Origin: Hoeflea_A sp039025395
GTDB taxonomy: Bacteria > Pseudomonadota > Alphaproteobacteria > Rhizobiales > Rhizobiaceae
Direction: 5' to 3'
Assembly (NCBI GenBank): GCA_039025395.1
Contig: JBCCOK010000005.1
Coordinates: forward strand, 1 to 64,000
DNA length: 64,000 nt
Shown here: positions 16,446 through 25,022 of the stretch, piece by piece
Position numbering within the stretch: position 1 is the first letter of the stretch
Layout of the letters: each line of letters opens with the position of its first letter
Translations under genes and position numbers: made by a program
Notes under the pieces: generated by a model
Databases searched by the model: none
Told to the model about the DNA's origin: nothing
Seen by the model: the letters and a program-made list of their open reading frames with translations, nothing else

Positions 16446-17261
16446 ATGTGTTGGTCCGGAGAAGCATCTGCCGTCATCGCCGTCATCGGCATCGGTTCGA
16501 CCGGTTATGCCATGGTCCGCCGCGAACCGCTCGCGATCACCGCTTGTCTCGGCTACTTTTCGCTGATGGAGCTGCTTCAGGCGGTGACATATACGGTCGT
16601 CGATCAGTGTGGCGCACCGCTCAACCAGGTTCTTACCTTGCTTGGTTATCTGCATATCGCATTCCAGCCGTTTTTCATAAACTGGATATCGCTTTACTTC
16701 GTGCCAGAACACGTGCGGCGGCGCGTTGCGCCTGCCGTCTTTACCGTGTGCTTTGCCTGTACGGTCCTGATGCTATTGGTGATCTATCCCTTCCCATGGG
16801 CTGGGGCGTGTACGCGGGAAACGGCCATCATGTGCGGCCAGTCGCTGTGTTCCTATATGGGCTCAGTCCATATCGCATGGATGTTCCCGATGAACGATAT
16901 GTTCCAGCTCGTCGGCGGCGAAAACCTCGCCATCGGCGAGAATGTGGGCAGCTTTGGATACATTGCGAACTGGTGGATGTACATGCTCCCGGCCTTCATC
17001 CTGCCGGTCCTCTACGGCTCGTGGCGGATGACGCTCTATCACATCATCGTCGGACCCTTGCTCGCCTTCATCATCACAGGCAACGGCCACGAGTTTCCGG
17101 CGGTGTGGTGCCTTCTGTCCATCGGTTTCCTGCTCATTATCGTAAAGACCCCCGTCCGGCAGATGCTGTTCGTCGACCGGTGGTTCTGGTGGCGGCGCTA
17201 TCCGGACGAACCGCACCAACCGCCGCCCGACAAGGCACCGGCCGCCCCACCAGCGGAATAA
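16446..17261 (+). CDS. Multi-span membrane protein, possibly DUF5765
   Basis: The 271-residue protein begins with MCWSGEAS and has about seven hydrophobic segments. It is rich in Cys, Trp and Tyr in the loops (CGAPLNQ, GACTRETAIMCGQSLCSYMG) and ends in a Pro-rich cytoplasmic tail (DEPHQPPPDKAP). The start and loop cysteines recall a conserved alphaproteobacterial family that I believe is DUF5765, with function unknown. The ATG follows AGGAGAGCCCC. It stands alone, converging with the outer-membrane protein gene. A longer overlapping frame from 16448 is a shadow. I cannot assign a function; the repeated cysteines in predicted extracytoplasmic loops could form disulfides or bind metal. Confidence 0.75.
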   Translation: MCWSGEASAVIAVIGIGSTGYAMVRREPLAITACLGYFSLMELLQAVTYTVVDQCGAPLNQVLTLLGYLHIAFQPFFINWISLYFVPEHVRRRVAPAVFTVCFACTVLMLLVIYPFPWAGACTRETAIMCGQSLCSYMGSVHIAWMFPMNDMFQLVGGENLAIGENVGSFGYIANWWMYMLPAFILPVLYGSWRMTLYHIIVGPLLAFIITGNGHEFPAVWCLLSIGFLLIIVKTPVRQMLFVDRWFWWRRYPDEPHQPPPDKAPAAPPAE

Positions 17262-17305
17262 CGAGCAGTCGGTGCAGCGGCTTCCAGTCCAAGAACCGAC
17301 CGGTA

Positions 17306-18115
17306 CTAAAAATCAAACCGCAAGCCGAGCGTGACTTCGTTTGTGGTGAAGTCCGCTTCGGTGCCGCCGATGGCGATGAAATTGTCGGGTACACCGGCCC
17401 TGATGACCCGGATATCACCGGGATCGGTGTTGATCGTGCCGCGATCGACATAACGATAGCCCAAATCAACAGACAGCCCCTGACGGATTTCATAAGAAAT
17501 TCCGGCGCCAACGCTCCATGCAAAATCCGTGGAACTGCCAGACGGAACAAGAGTCCTGTCGCCCGGGCCGAGCGTCGGAAAGGCATAATCCATCTGACCA
17601 ATCCGGTTGTAACTCACGCCTACGCCGGCGCTCAGATAGGGCGAAAACGGGCTTGTGTCTTGCCCAAACGCGGAAAGAAGGTCGACATAGCCGTTGACCA
17701 TAAGGGCCGTGCTTCTCGCGCGCCCGCTGACGGGCTGTTGACCGATTGCAACTCCGGAAAAATTCGCCTGTCCGCTGAAATCCGCATTCCATAGATGGCT
17801 GAGTGCCAGTTCTGCCCTCAGCCATGGCGAGACGTGCAGGCCTACCGCTGCCTCGATGATAGGTGCTGTCCCGAAATCGCCATAGGCGCCGATCGGATTT
17901 CCATCGGAGCCATTGCCGCAACCGAAATAGGCGGCGGGATTGGTACTGGTGCAATTGTCGTCTGAAAAAACGGTATCCGGAAAGACAGCGACGCCGGCAC
18001 TCACGCGAAGGTATTGATTGGCATTGGCGTCGTCAGCATTTGCGCCCGGCGCGCTGAGGAAGATCACCGCGCAAATGATACCGCTTGCCGAAAGAAGGTT
18101 TGCAATGCGATTCAT
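17306..18115 (-). CDS. Outer-membrane beta-barrel protein (OMP/porin-like family)
   Basis: The 269-residue protein has a clear signal peptide (MNRIANLLSASGIICAVIFLSAPGANA) and a mature region of alternating polar/hydrophobic strands. It ends in LGLRFDF; the terminal Phe is the outer-membrane insertion signal. Strand patterns such as LRAELALSHLW, SPYLSAGVGVSYNRIG and LSVDLGYRYVDRG resemble the eight-stranded OmpA-like/Omp25 barrels of alphaproteobacteria. Two cysteines (DDNC...FGCGNG) lie in a predicted surface loop. The start at 18115 has AGAGGAG seven bases upstream; an ATG six codons earlier lacks one. No operon partners are seen. Confidence 0.85.
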   Translation of the reverse strand: MNRIANLLSASGIICAVIFLSAPGANADDANANQYLRVSAGVAVFPDTVFSDDNCTSTNPAAYFGCGNGSDGNPIGAYGDFGTAPIIEAAVGLHVSPWLRAELALSHLWNADFSGQANFSGVAIGQQPVSGRARSTALMVNGYVDLLSAFGQDTSPFSPYLSAGVGVSYNRIGQMDYAFPTLGPGDRTLVPSGSSTDFAWSVGAGISYEIRQGLSVDLGYRYVDRGTINTDPGDIRVIRAGVPDNFIAIGGTEADFTTNEVTLGLRFDF

Positions 18116-18214
18116 TAGAAACTCCTCTGGCAAACCGGTTCATGGTTCAAGCCTCTGAGACTTTCTATTCGAATCGCCTTACGAAAACGTATCGATGGGA
18201 TCGCACGCCCTTTG

Positions 18215-18988
18215 TCAGGCAGCGTCCACGGCCGCAAAGGGCCGTTCGCCTTGGACGAGACCGCGATACAGCGTGCGGGTGCCGACAACCGCGCTGTGGT
18301 CGGCGGCATGCAGGGTGCAGCGATTGTCCCAGAGAACGACGTCGCCTTTGGCCCAGACGTGTCGTTTGGGTGTCTGAAAATTGATCGAATGTTCATAGAG
18401 CATGCCGATCAGATCGCTGCGGTCCTTGCCATTGCGAAGCTCGAGCCTCGTGCACCGCGCAAGCGACGTCAGGAACAGCGCATCGCGTCCGGTTTGCGGG
18501 TTGCGCCGGATCAGCGGGTGCCAGACCGCTTCGGTTTCCGGAACATCGGTCGGGCCGTGGCGAACGCGGGCACCGATCAGTTCGGACCGTACGCCCGGTT
18601 CGAGTGCGTCGAGCGCCGCATATTGGTCCGTGAACAGCGTCGCGCCGCCTGCGTCGGGTACGTCAATAGCGATCAGCGCGGAATAGGCTGGAGGCCGTTC
18701 GATATAGCTGGTGTCGGAGTGAAACACGCTCTTCGGTTTGGTGGTCCGCCCGGCATTGGTGACAAGGTTCAGATCGGGATGGTTCGGGACGGGTGTCTCG
18801 CCTTCCGTAAAGATAAGCGGGCCGATTGCACGCAGAAACGCGATAAGGCCTGCGGGCCCCTCGACTCCCGGCGTTACTTGCACGACGCCATTCGTTGCCG
18901 CGGTTTTTGCAGCGGCCTGCGGATCAGTGCCGACCTTTACGATGGTTCCTGCTGTTGCCGTCTGCTGCTCATCCTGCATTGCGCTCAT
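18215..18988 (-). CDS. TauD/TfdA-family Fe(II)/2-oxoglutarate dioxygenase
   Basis: The protein has 257 residues. The iron-binding facial triad is visible: FHSDTSY supplies His and Asp, TLHAADHS the distal His, and RTLYRGLV the 2-oxoglutarate-binding Arg. Family members oxidise taurine, alkylsulfates, phenoxyacetates and many small acids; the substrate here cannot be told. The frame is open far upstream, but only MSAMQDEQ at 18988 gives a normal length, and the upstream part overlaps the membrane-protein gene at 19027. It probably forms a two-gene transcript with that gene (38-base gap). Confidence 0.85.
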   Translation of the reverse strand: MSAMQDEQQTATAGTIVKVGTDPQAAAKTAATNGVVQVTPGVEGPAGLIAFLRAIGPLIFTEGETPVPNHPDLNLVTNAGRTTKPKSVFHSDTSYIERPPAYSALIAIDVPDAGGATLFTDQYAALDALEPGVRSELIGARVRHGPTDVPETEAVWHPLIRRNPQTGRDALFLTSLARCTRLELRNGKDRSDLIGMLYEHSINFQTPKRHVWAKGDVVLWDNRCTLHAADHSAVVGTRTLYRGLVQGERPFAAVDAA

Positions 18989-19026
18989 ACCGTTTCTTTT
19001 TTTGTTGCCGCCCCGGCCAGCGCCGT

Positions 19027-19350
19027 TCAGAGGGTCCAGTCGATAAAGAGAAAATAGGCCACCATCCAGACAAGGGCATAGACGCCAAGCCAGGGCATCA
19101 ACCGGCGAAAGCGCACGCGCCTCTCCGATTCCACACTCGGCACGCCGGCCCAAGAGATGAACAGATATAGGCCGCCAAGCCCGGGAAAGCCTGCCGCGAG
19201 AAAGCCAATGTGAGCCAGCACCCACCAGCTGTTCCAGGTCATTCCGGCGGTTACAAAGGGAAAGAAAGACACCAGCGCCCAGATGAACACGATGAGTGAA
19301 GCGGGCGTATAAATAAGGGCATCTATGGTTTTCTGTCGCAAGTCGTCCAT
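19027..19350 (-). CDS. Small membrane protein, three predicted spans
   Basis: This 107-residue protein of unknown function has hydrophobic segments at about residues 15-38, 44-66 and 84-106, and a short basic loop (ESERRVRFRRL) between the second and third. It ends abruptly after FLFIDWTL. An ATG 13 codons upstream (19389) is possible; 19350 (MDDLRQKTID) is preferred as the more typical start. It precedes the TauD-like gene on the same strand. The pattern of spans resembles small inner-membrane proteins, and no named family was recognised. Confidence 0.7.
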   Translation of the reverse strand: MDDLRQKTIDALIYTPASLIVFIWALVSFFPFVTAGMTWNSWWVLAHIGFLAAGFPGLGGLYLFISWAGVPSVESERRVRFRRLMPWLGVYALVWMVAYFLFIDWTL

Positions 19351-19609
19351 GGTTTTCCAAGTCACCGGCGGCCGAGAGATGGGATGCATGCGGCAGGCCG
19401 CGCGCGCCGCTGCACCCGGCTAACTATGTGCGGTCGCGCGAACGAAAAGAGAGCATTTGCGCGCAGGCCAAAATGTCGCGGGTTGAGCGTCTGTTTGCGG
19501 CGTTCAAGAAGCCTGATCAGTGACCGGGACTTGACATGCCGGAGCACTGTGCCCCTCATCTTGGAACGGGGCTGCGGGAAAAGACGCGTGTGAACCTCAG
19601 ATCAGCCGC

Positions 19610-20419
19610 TTAGCGGCCCATGATTCGGTACGACAGGCGGCCGACATGTTCCTTGATGGCTGTGTTGAGCAGTTCGATATTGTTGATCGGGCTCCACCCG
19701 ATGCGGCCGATGAAACTTTCCGAGCGGTAGTCCACCGGATAGGGGACAGGAGCCGGCCAGCCGGCGGCCCGGAAGCTGCTGAGCGACCGGTCCATATGGA
19801 AAGCGCTGGTGATCAGAACCCAGCGCTGCTCCGGTTGCGGTTTTGCCGTTGCTAGGCTGTACCGGGCGTTTTCCGCCGTGTTGCGGGAACGGTTTTCCCA
19901 CAGAATCCGATTAGGCAAGACGCCAAGCGAGATCAGCAGGTCGCGGGCTCCGGAGGGCTCACCGGCCGTTGCGTCAAAGGTATCGCGCAGGCGTCCGCTG
20001 CCGCCGCTGATCACGACCTTTGCGTTTCGAAACCGCAAGGCCAGAGCGGCGGTTTCAGTGAGGCGCTCCGCCGAATGATTTAACTGCGTTTGCCCCCAAT
20101 GGTCCGTGCCCGTGATGTATTCGGCACCGCCCAGAACAACGATGCCGTCGACACGATCCAGCAGCGGGTTTTGAGGGTAGGCCGTTTCCAGCGGATGCAA
20201 AAGGAGAATCCCAAATGGAAACACCGAGATCAGGACCGTAAAAATCAACGTGATGGCGCCGGCCCATTTCGCCAGTTTCATCCGCCCGGCAAACATTGCA
20301 AAAATGCACAGCGCAAAGCCCAAAATGAGCCAGTTTTCGACCCGCAGACCGAAGCCGACAATTTTGGACAGAATGAAGAGGGCTGTGTCCATGATGTTTT
20401 GCGCCGCGTCCGATTGCAT
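19610..20419 (-). CDS. DUF218/YdcF-like (ElyC/SanA) envelope protein
   Basis: This 269-residue protein has two N-terminal membrane spans (about residues 25-75) followed by a DUF218 domain. Its motifs are GIVVLGGAE, the HSAERLTETAALA segment, KVVISGGSG, the RNTAENARYS active-site-like run and WVLITSAFHMDRS. The E. coli relatives ElyC and SanA affect envelope integrity and peptidoglycan-precursor or antigen handling. An alternative start is nine codons later (20392, MDTALF). It diverges from the polysaccharide locus that starts at 20598 and could support envelope glycan assembly, but there is no direct evidence. Confidence 0.85.
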   Translation of the reverse strand: MQSDAAQNIMDTALFILSKIVGFGLRVENWLILGFALCIFAMFAGRMKLAKWAGAITLIFTVLISVFPFGILLLHPLETAYPQNPLLDRVDGIVVLGGAEYITGTDHWGQTQLNHSAERLTETAALALRFRNAKVVISGGSGRLRDTFDATAGEPSGARDLLISLGVLPNRILWENRSRNTAENARYSLATAKPQPEQRWVLITSAFHMDRSLSSFRAAGWPAPVPYPVDYRSESFIGRIGWSPINNIELLNTAIKEHVGRLSYRIMGR

Positions 20420-20597
20420 TAGTGTGCGAGCGGTGTAGCCGGATTTAGATGTCTGTTCCAGCCGTCGAGGCGATTTGTGTGCGCTTCGGATTTGGCGCCG
20501 CTACAATTCGATTTAAGAGGTGGGGCAATGCCTGCTCAAGACAACCGAAAAAGCGCGGGTGGCAGGTTGACCAACAATCGGGCAGACTGGTCTCGCC

Positions 20598-21704
20598 ATG
20601 GAAGACCAGTTAGTTCAGTCGCTCAATCACCGGGCGGTTCTGCATCTTTTCAGGGCCACCCACGGGATTGCGATCCCGGATGCGGCGGTGGCAGATATTC
20701 AGTCCGCCTCTGCAGAGCAGCTCGTCCGCATCAGTTCATCGCACGGCATCGCGCCGATGATGGCCGACGGACTTGACCAACTGGACGAAGGTCGGCTGAA
20801 AATTGATCGCGACCTTGGAATTTTCTTTCAGGAAATCAGGGAGGGAAACCGTCTTCGCAATATGAAAATGTTCGCTCAACTTGCCGAAGCAGCCGGTATT
20901 CTGTTGGATAATGGCATTCCTGTGACAGTTTTAAAAGGTGGATGCGTGCTTGCAGAGCTGTCTCGCCAGCAGTTCCACAGGCGTTTCATCGGTGATCTCG
21001 ACCTGCTCGTGGCGAACGCGGATATGAGCCGTGCCGTTTTGGCGCTCGAGGCAAGCGGCTATGATGACGCCCTTGCGGTCGACACGTTCTCCCATTCTCC
21101 GGATCATCATGCAACACCGCTTGTGAACCGGCGCCACCCGGCCGCCATCGAAATCCACCGGAGCATCGGCGGCAAGGATGGGGAACGATTTCTGCCGGCC
21201 GAAACAATCATCGGCACGGCTGAAGAGACAGAAATTACAAACCTACGGGTACCGTCACGGTTCAACCGGCTCGTCCATGCGGTTTTTCACAGCCAGATTC
21301 AGGATTCAGGATATCGTGACCGTGTCATCGTTCTGAGGAACATTGCCGATCTGGTTTCTCTGGCCGCGGATCGGGACCATGTCGAGGAAGCCCGCCGGTA
21401 TTTCGGTCAAGCCGGCCTCAAGGCCTGTTTCGATAGTATACTGTCGGCGACCGATATCCTCTTACCGGATAAATTGCCACCGCATACGCGTGAGAAGGAT
21501 GCCGAGACCTGGGCGCGGGCCGCGATCAGGCGCATTGGAACACCGCGCAAGGCATCTTTCGACATCCAGACCAGGAAAGTATCGGACTGGATCACAGATT
21601 TCGCGACCGACAGGCGCCAGAGGGCCATTTACGGATCGAAACTGCTGAAGCCCGGCCGCGTTCAACGCATGTTGCAGACACTGGGTAAATTCCGACGATA
21701 TTGA
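20598..21704 (+). CDS. Uncharacterised nucleotidyltransferase-fold protein (NTP_transf_5 type)
   Basis: The protein has 368 residues. The core reads VTVLKGGCVLAELSRQQFHRRFIGDLDLLV, where GDLDLLV provides the paired acidic residues of a nucleotidyltransferase-fold site, followed by AIEIHRSIGG. This pattern belongs to the uncharacterised nucleotidyltransferase family often found in polysaccharide-export, exosortase and peptide-modification loci. The substrate is unknown. It opens the polysaccharide region, separated from the MarR-type regulator by 356 bases. The C-terminal half carries no motif I recognise. Confidence 0.8.
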   Translation: MEDQLVQSLNHRAVLHLFRATHGIAIPDAAVADIQSASAEQLVRISSSHGIAPMMADGLDQLDEGRLKIDRDLGIFFQEIREGNRLRNMKMFAQLAEAAGILLDNGIPVTVLKGGCVLAELSRQQFHRRFIGDLDLLVANADMSRAVLALEASGYDDALAVDTFSHSPDHHATPLVNRRHPAAIEIHRSIGGKDGERFLPAETIIGTAEETEITNLRVPSRFNRLVHAVFHSQIQDSGYRDRVIVLRNIADLVSLAADRDHVEEARRYFGQAGLKACFDSILSATDILLPDKLPPHTREKDAETWARAAIRRIGTPRKASFDIQTRKVSDWITDFATDRRQRAIYGSKLLKPGRVQRMLQTLGKFRRY

Positions 21705-22060
21705 TATCTGACGCAATCGCCCGGCTTATCGGGTGGTGTCGAACTGACGGTGTCGTCTTTCGCGGCAACTCTTGACTGCAAAATTCAGCGGCGCGCCCAT
21801 TGCCAATGGGGGCAGGTCAGGGTATGCGGACGGGTGTGCAGACGCTGCGGCACAGTAGGCAGATTTTTCAGGTTGTCTGCACCCTTCACCAAAGCGCATT
21901 TCGGGATTTACTTCCGTACCTGTTCTGATATCGTTCAAATTCGAACGAATATGATTTTTGTCTGTTCAGTTCCCAAATCGTTGCAATCTCTGGATGTTGA
22001 TCGAGTCACCTCCAGTGCGGTAGCCTTGACGCAAGGCAGTTGCCATCGGGTGGATCGGTA
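21705..22060. promoter_or_regulatory. Upstream region of EPS regulator with candidate operator
   Basis: There is no gene here; a 103-codon open frame is unsupported. The main structure is ATTCG-AA-CGAAT at 21939-21950, overlapping a wider TCGTTC/GAACGA pair (21931-21936 and 21943-21948), in an AT-rich stretch. It is a plausible binding site for the winged-helix regulator encoded 110 bases downstream. Confidence 0.4.
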
Positions 22061-22435
22061 GTGTCAGGCCGGCGTAGCGCATTGCGGGAAGATGTGCGCT
22101 TTCGCGTGTTGCGCTTCCTGCGGGAAAATCCGGAAATGAGCCAGCGGCAGCTTGCCGACGCGCTTGGGGTCAGCTTGGGTGCCACCAACTACTGTCTGAG
22201 TGCCCTCGTCGACAGGGGCTTCGTCAAGCTCGGCAATTTTTCGTCTTCCGAAGATAAGCGGCGCTACGCCTATATTCTGACGCCCAAGGGTTTGTCGGAG
22301 AAAGCGGCGCTGACCGGCCGCTTCCTGAAGCGCAAAAGGGCCGAATACGAGGCGCTGAAAGCCGAGATCGACGCGTTGCAGGCGGAAATGGAGCCGGAAG
22401 AACACAACCCCCGAGGCTCAGGTCATGACCGCTGA
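22061..22435 (+). CDS. MarR-family EPS-associated transcriptional regulator
   Basis: This 124-residue winged-helix protein matches the pattern of the EPS-associated MarR family. It opens ALREDVRFRVLRFLRENPEMSQRQLADALGVSLGATNYCLSALVDRGFVKLGNF, followed by the wing (DKRRYAYILTPKG), and ends in a long charged helix. Members sit at the head of exopolysaccharide/LPS loci, as here. The GTG at 22061 gives the family's usual N-terminus; a TTG seven codons upstream is less likely. The last 11 bases overlap the start of the UDP-sugar dehydrogenase, so both are probably cotranscribed. Confidence 0.88.
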   Translation: MSGRRSALREDVRFRVLRFLRENPEMSQRQLADALGVSLGATNYCLSALVDRGFVKLGNFSSSEDKRRYAYILTPKGLSEKAALTGRFLKRKRAEYEALKAEIDALQAEMEPEEHNPRGSGHDR

Positions 22436-23720
22436 ACTGCCCATGCTTAACCATGACGATGCGATCATCGCCGTGATCGGTCTCGGCTATGTCGGGCTGC
22501 CGCTGGCCGTTGAGTTCGGCAAGATCCGCCCCGTCATCGGCTTCGATATCAAGCCGGAGCGGATTGCCGAGGTACGCGAGGGACGAGATCACACGCGCGA
22601 GGTCGATCCGCAGGACTTCGCCGAAGCGCATCAACTGACATTCACGTCAGAGCCTTCGGATCTGGTGACCGCTTCCATCTACATCGTCACTGTGCCGACG
22701 CCGATCGATGCGCACAAACAGCCGGACCTCGGGCCTCTTCTCATGGCATCGGAAACCGTCGGCGGCGTTCTCAAGCGCGGCGATGTGGTCATTTACGAAT
22801 CAACCGTCTATCCAGGCGCGACGGAAGAGGACTGCGTTCCGGTCCTGGAGCGCGTTTCGGGACTTGCCTTCAACGAAGACTTTTTCTGCGGCTACAGCCC
22901 GGAGCGGATGAACCCGGGCGACAAGGAACACAGCCTGACGACCATCACCAAGGTTACGGCAGGATCGACTCCGGAAGTGGCGGATAAGGTCGACAGCCTT
23001 TATGAATCGATCGTCAAGGCCGGCACCTACAAAGCCGAAAGCATCCGGGTGGCGGAAGCGGCCAAGGTGATCGAAAACACCCAGCGCGATCTCAACATCG
23101 CGCTCGTCAACGAACTCGCGATGATCTTCAACCGGATGGGCATCGACACGGAAGCCGTGCTGAAGGCGGCCGGCACGAAGTGGAATTTCCTGCCCTTCCG
23201 CCCCGGTCTCGTCGGCGGCCACTGCATCGGCGTCGATCCTTATTACCTGACGCACAAGGCCGAAGCGATCGGCTACCACCCCGAAATCATTCTCGCCGGC
23301 CGGCGCATCAATGACGGCATGGGCGCCTATGTGGCAGGCCAAATGGTCAAGGCGATGCTAAAGAAGGGCATTGCCGTGAATGGCTCGCGGGTGCTCGTGC
23401 TGGGGCTGGCGTTCAAGGAGAACTGCCCGGATCTGCGGAACACGCGGGTGGTGGATGTGGTGCGGGAGCTGTCAGATTACGGCGCTCAGGTCGACGTGCA
23501 TGACCCTTGGGTAGATGCCGATGAAGCGAAGGCGGAATACGGGATTGAACTGGTGGAAGAGCCGGAGGAGGGTGTCTATGATGGTGTGGTGCTTGCTGTG
23601 GGGCATAAAGTTTTTAGGGAGACGGGCGCCAAGTCAGTGCGAGCGCATTGTAAGGCGTCGCATGTGATTTGCGATTTGAAGAGTGCATATTGTCTGCATG
23701 AAAGTGATTTACGACTATAA
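22425..23720 (+). CDS. UDP-N-acetylhexosamine 6-dehydrogenase, TviB/WbpA family
   Basis: This 431-residue enzyme oxidises the C6 hydroxyl of UDP-GlcNAc (or UDP-GalNAc) to the uronic acid using two NAD. Visible features are the NAD fold motif GLGYVG at residues 19-24, YESTVYPGATEE, the central GYSPERMNPGDKEHSL and the catalytic cysteine in GGHCIGVDPYYL near 267. KEHSL and the length fit the TviB (Vi antigen) branch rather than glucose dehydrogenases. No TviC-type 4-epimerase is nearby. The uronic acid is a candidate for amidation by the asparagine-synthase-like protein at 38062. Confidence 0.92.
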   Translation: MTAELPMLNHDDAIIAVIGLGYVGLPLAVEFGKIRPVIGFDIKPERIAEVREGRDHTREVDPQDFAEAHQLTFTSEPSDLVTASIYIVTVPTPIDAHKQPDLGPLLMASETVGGVLKRGDVVIYESTVYPGATEEDCVPVLERVSGLAFNEDFFCGYSPERMNPGDKEHSLTTITKVTAGSTPEVADKVDSLYESIVKAGTYKAESIRVAEAAKVIENTQRDLNIALVNELAMIFNRMGIDTEAVLKAAGTKWNFLPFRPGLVGGHCIGVDPYYLTHKAEAIGYHPEIILAGRRINDGMGAYVAGQMVKAMLKKGIAVNGSRVLVLGLAFKENCPDLRNTRVVDVVRELSDYGAQVDVHDPWVDADEAKAEYGIELVEEPEEGVYDGVVLAVGHKVFRETGAKSVRAHCKASHVICDLKSAYCLHESDLRL

Positions 23721-23954
23721 CAATAGCGGCTGTAGAATTGTGCTTCATGTTTTCTCAAAGCTTTCCATGACCAAAAATAGAAAAATCTAGCGATGGTCCT
23801 GTTCAATGGTCGACACTACTGTTTCGAGCGAGTTTGAGTAATCTACGGATGCAAAACAACTATCTGTTCGTGCGAGAAATATTTTGCAGACTATTTTCAC
23901 GAGGCGGCCATCTCTTGCATAAGTTCAAGCTGAGATCAGGCAATCAATAAAAGA

Positions 23955-24746
23955 GTGGGGTCTCAAATTGCCAAATCATTTGATAATCGTAACGCGGCAA
24001 AAGCCGCATACATGAAGTTACGTGGAAGAAACGGGTGTCTACATTTTGTTGGCGATTTCGACGGACAGCGTCTTTTATACTGTTATATACGTAAAAACGC
24101 CTGTTCGGCATTCAAATCGCTTTTCCTGCATGGATATGATCCGGCGCTAATGCAAATGGCAGGTAACAAGCAGATCGGTTACTTGTCACGTTTCTGCAGT
24201 GCGCGTTATCCTCAGGATGTTAAAGGTGCTGACCACGTCGTTTTTATCCATCGCGATCCATTCGAAAGGGCTCTTTCAACATTTATAAACAAATTTGTCC
24301 AAGGTACCGGCAACGAAGACATTACGGTTGATTACCGTAGGGTAACCGGCCTAGAGGCCGAAACCGCTAGCTTTGACGATTTTTTGCACAAGTATCTATC
24401 GCACGAGATAGAGGGTCTCGATGTTCACGTCATGCCGCAAAGGCGTCACCTCTGGCCAATCCTTTACACTGACGCCATAGCCATTTCACAATTGCACGAA
24501 TCGATGGCAAGGATCATTGGTGAAGATCTCGCAGGCACATATTTTGGAAAACCAAAAAATGTTTCAGAAGGATATTCTGAAGAATGGGCGCCCGGCGTTT
24601 ATTCAGACCGAACTCCAAGTAACGAACTCAGGTCGCTTCTGGCGAATACGGGTAGAATTCCGCCAAAATCGGCTTTCTTAACAGACCGCCAACGAAAGCG
24701 CATAGCAGAAATATATCGCGAAGATTTAATATTCGCCATAACGTAA
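23955..24746 (+). CDS. Sulfotransferase-family protein
   Basis: This 263-residue protein is related to carbohydrate sulfotransferases (Sulfotransfer_2 type). The 5'-phosphosulfate loop appears as YCYIRKNACSAFKSLF and the 3'-phosphate site as VFIHRDPFERALSTFINKF. These bind the donor PAPS. The start is uncertain: GTG at 23955 or ATG at 24012 (20 residues later), neither with a strong ribosome site. Base composition is visibly lower in GC than the preceding gene. This is one of three sulfotransferases in the locus but the most divergent of them; the acceptor is presumably a sugar of the locus glycan or its lipid carrier. Confidence 0.75.
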   Translation: MGSQIAKSFDNRNAAKAAYMKLRGRNGCLHFVGDFDGQRLLYCYIRKNACSAFKSLFLHGYDPALMQMAGNKQIGYLSRFCSARYPQDVKGADHVVFIHRDPFERALSTFINKFVQGTGNEDITVDYRRVTGLEAETASFDDFLHKYLSHEIEGLDVHVMPQRRHLWPILYTDAIAISQLHESMARIIGEDLAGTYFGKPKNVSEGYSEEWAPGVYSDRTPSNELRSLLANTGRIPPKSAFLTDRQRKRIAEIYREDLIFAIT

Positions 24747-25022
24747 GTTTGTTGTCTTACTAGGTATATTTGAATCTCCGTATCGTAGATCTGTTCACAT
24801 TGAAAACGAATGTAGCTGCGGTTCGGTCGAGGTCTTGCGCCGGCAATACTCCATAATTCCTAAGCGTTTTAAGTTTTCTGGAAGGAGTGGCTGCGGGTTG
24901 CCCGTAACTGTTTATGTTTGAGGTTCGGGAGATTGGTGACGAGAAATACGTCCAGTTGTGTCTAGAATTTTGCAAATCAAAAGACCTTCCAGCAAAACGT
25001 TTCGAATTTGACTAATCCCCGA

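Noticed and set aside
17267..17305. GTCGGT/ACCGAC pairing between the convergent membrane-protein and outer-membrane genes
   Set aside because: Only six base pairs around a loop of about 20 bases; too weak to call a terminator.
16448..17794. 448-codon frame overlapping the membrane-protein gene and the antisense of the outer-membrane protein
   Set aside because: Arg/Pro/His-rich shadow of two genes with clear families; it has no domain of its own.
18212..19057. 281-codon plus-strand frame opposite the TauD-like gene
   Set aside because: Antisense of a gene with all catalytic motifs; high-GC shadow.
18989..19360. N-terminal extension of the TauD-like frame
   Set aside because: It overlaps the small membrane protein gene, contains no dioxygenase sequence and makes the protein far too long.
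24760..24975. 71-codon minus-strand frame in the gap before the ABC flippase
   Set aside because: No homologous features or ribosome site; probably chance in AT-rich DNA.
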